This document shows positions 62,616 through 64,000 of a stretch of DNA of 64,000 nt, piece after piece (the stretch's first letter is position 1; each line of letters starts with the position of its first letter). The DNA is taken from the NCBI GenBank assembly GCA_043812795.1, contig JBDRLU010000002.1, positions 1 through 64,000 on the forward strand, in the 5' to 3' direction. Below the pieces are notes generated by a model. The model was not told the DNA's origin, searched no databases, and worked only from the letters and a program-made list of their open reading frames with translations. The position numbers and the translations under genes are program-made. This stretch comes from JBDRLU01 sp043812795 (GTDB lineage Bacteria > Chloroflexota > Dehalococcoidia > Dehalococcoidales > UBA2162).

Positions 62616-62783
62616 CTATCTTGTCTCACGGTGGAGCTGATGAGAGCCGCAACGGGGGCAGTATTTTTTCAATTCCAGCCGTTGCGTGTCATTCTTTCTG
62701 TTCTTGGTAGTAGTATATGTTCTTTCCTTGCATACCGTGCAGGCAAGATGAACGATTTCTCTGTTTTCCCCTTTTTTAGCCAT
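62616..62783 (-). CDS. rpmG: 50S ribosomal protein L33, zinc form
   Basis: The 55-residue protein begins MAKKGENREIVHLACTVCKE and keeps two C-X2-C pairs (CTVC, CPRC). It lies 2 bases after tuf. Confidence 0.95.
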   Translation of the reverse strand: MAKKGENREIVHLACTVCKERTYTTTKNRKNDTQRLELKKYCPRCGSHQLHRETR

Positions 62784-62785
62784 AG

Positions 62786-63991
62786 TTATTCAAGGATTTT
62801 GGTAAACGTGCCGGCGCCTACCGTTTTCCCTCCTTCACGAATAGCAAAACGCAGACCTTCCTCGAGGGCTACCGGGTAAATAAGTTTTATCTTCATGGGG
62901 ACATTGTCACCCGGCATGGCCATTTCCATTCCTTCCGGCAATGCGATATCGCCGGTGACATCGGTAGTCCTGATATAAAACTGGGGTTTGTAGCCGGTGA
63001 AGAACGGAGTGTGCCGGCCGCCTTCCTCTTTACTCAAAATGTAAACCTGGCCTTCGGCATAGGTGTGGGGCTTAATGCTACCGGGCGCGGCTAAAACCAT
63101 GCCCCGTTCGATATCCTCTCGCTCAACGCCGCGGAGCAGGATACCGACGGCATCGCCGGGCTCAGCATAGTCCAGTGTCTTGTGGAACATTTCAAGGCTG
63201 GTGGCCACTACCTTGCGCGGCTCATGACGCAAACCGACTACTTCGACTTCGTCGCCGGCTTTAATTTTGCCTCGTTCGACACGTCCCGTGGGTACGGTGC
63301 CCCGCCCCTTGATACTGAAGACATCCTCCACAGGCATCAGGAAGGGCTGGTCGGTAGCTCGTACCGGAGTGGGGATATAATCATCGACGGCCTCCATTAG
63401 TTTCCAGATGGGACCGCACCACTGACAGTCCCTCTTGCCGCAGCCACACTCAAGTGCCTTGAGAGCGCTTAATCGGATTACCGGTGTCTTATCGCCCGGG
63501 AACTGATATTTGGTGAGTAGTTCTCTGACCTCTAATTCGACCAGTTCCAGAAGCTCCTCATCTTCCATGAGGTCCACTTTGTTAAGAGCGACGACGATAT
63601 AGGGTACGCCAACCTGGCGGGCGAGCAGGACGTGCTCTCTGGTCTGAGGCATCGGCCCGTCCGGAGCGCTGACGACCAGTATGGCGCCATCCATCTGGGC
63701 CGCGCCGGTAATCATGTTCTTAATAAAGTCGGCATGTCCCGGACAATCGACGTGGGCATAGTGCCGCTTCTCTGTTTCATATTCTACATGAGCGATGGCG
63801 ATGGTCATGCCACGGGCTTTTTCCTCAGGCGCATTATCAATCTGGTAGAAGTCTTTAAACTGGGTATTCGTGCCTGACTTGGAAAGCGCCATTGTTATGG
63901 CCGAGGTTAAGGTTGTTTTTCCGTGGTCAACATGCCCAATGGTACCCACATTACAATGTGGTTTAGTTCGCTCAAATTTCTGTTTTGCCAT
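62786..63991 (-). CDS. tuf: Elongation factor Tu
   Basis: The 401-residue GTPase has GHVDHGKTT, DCPGH and NKVD. It delivers aminoacyl-tRNA. Odd features are a C-X-C-X4-C-X2-C insert in the G domain (residues 182-192) where most EF-Tu have ordinary residues, AIA in place of INT in switch I, and Pro in the normally GTVVTGR loop (GTVPTGR). I recall a similar Cys insert in Dehalococcoidia EF-Tu. Confidence 0.96.
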   Translation of the reverse strand: MAKQKFERTKPHCNVGTIGHVDHGKTTLTSAITMALSKSGTNTQFKDFYQIDNAPEEKARGMTIAIAHVEYETEKRHYAHVDCPGHADFIKNMITGAAQMDGAILVVSAPDGPMPQTREHVLLARQVGVPYIVVALNKVDLMEDEELLELVELEVRELLTKYQFPGDKTPVIRLSALKALECGCGKRDCQWCGPIWKLMEAVDDYIPTPVRATDQPFLMPVEDVFSIKGRGTVPTGRVERGKIKAGDEVEVVGLRHEPRKVVATSLEMFHKTLDYAEPGDAVGILLRGVEREDIERGMVLAAPGSIKPHTYAEGQVYILSKEEGGRHTPFFTGYKPQFYIRTTDVTGDIALPEGMEMAMPGDNVPMKIKLIYPVALEEGLRFAIREGGKTVGAGTFTKILE

Positions 63992-64000
63992 ATTTCCCTC

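Noticed and set aside
1..64000. CRISPR arrays or rRNA genes.
   Set aside because: No regularly spaced direct repeats or rRNA sequence was seen; the repeats present are dispersed palindromes.

Overview
The window looks like a chromosomal segment of an anaerobic Chloroflexota bacterium, most likely class Dehalococcoidia. This is inferred from protein features recalled from that group: a Cys-rich insertion in the EF-Tu G domain, an eukaryote-like type 2 IleRS, a DsrMK module, and short fatty-acid/acyl-CoA genes mixed with ribosomal operons. No rRNA or tRNA gene was found to confirm it. Coding density is high. Most genes are ordinary housekeeping genes with good Shine-Dalgarno sites. Short palindromic repeats fill most intergenic gaps.

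Layout. 1-6.0 kb: an acyl-CoA mutase large subunit, two MFS transporters and an APC permease. 6.0-9.1 kb: an AT-richer accessory patch with two RHS-core fragments, two internally deleted IS1182-like transposase remnants, a lipoprotein and nested repeats. 9.1-17.1 kb: rpsF-ssb-rpsR, rpmH-rnpA-yidD, a beta-propeller lipoprotein, yidC-jag and ileS. 17.1-20.1 kb (minus): an HtrA-type protease and a TrpB2-type tryptophan synthase beta under a tRNA-Trp T-box with a visible UGG specifier. 20.1-22 kb: rplU-rpmA-rpmE and a DUF1385 gene. 22-30 kb: hisI, hisA, an acyl-CoA carboxylase subunit, trpS, a lipoprotein serpin and argS. 30-36 kb: a RelA/SpoT-domain protein, recG, degV and a fakA-like gene with an in-frame stop. 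36-43 kb: rpmB, rpe and argH-G-D-B-J. 43-50.8 kb: an FAH-family enzyme, an NDP-forming acyl-CoA synthetase alpha-type protein, and a tight tldD-tldE-PAC2-HEAT-GNAT operon. 50.8-56.3 kb: an operon joining an ABC importer with a UbiA-like prenyltransferase, a Cys-rich U32-family protein and a SAM methyltransferase. 56.3-59.2 kb: DsrK/DsrM-like redox subunits with two small membrane proteins. 59.3-64 kb: tuf-rpmG-secE-nusG-rplKAJL.

Three observations stand out. (1) Three conserved genes lack a canonical start or carry a stop where homology demands coding: rplU begins at ATT, hisA at ATA, and the fakA-like gene has TAA at codon 24. An MFS gene also has only an ATT start candidate ahead of its first membrane segment. 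Either initiation in this lineage tolerates AUU/AUA or the contig has base errors. (2) The ABC/UbiA/U32/methyltransferase operon next to DsrMK could make or salvage a prenylated redox carrier for the membrane Fe-S complex. (3) The repeats behave like mobile palindromes: one element has 11-bp terminal inverted repeats, another is inserted inside a second repeat with an 11-bp flanking duplication, and one supplies the C-terminus of a transporter.
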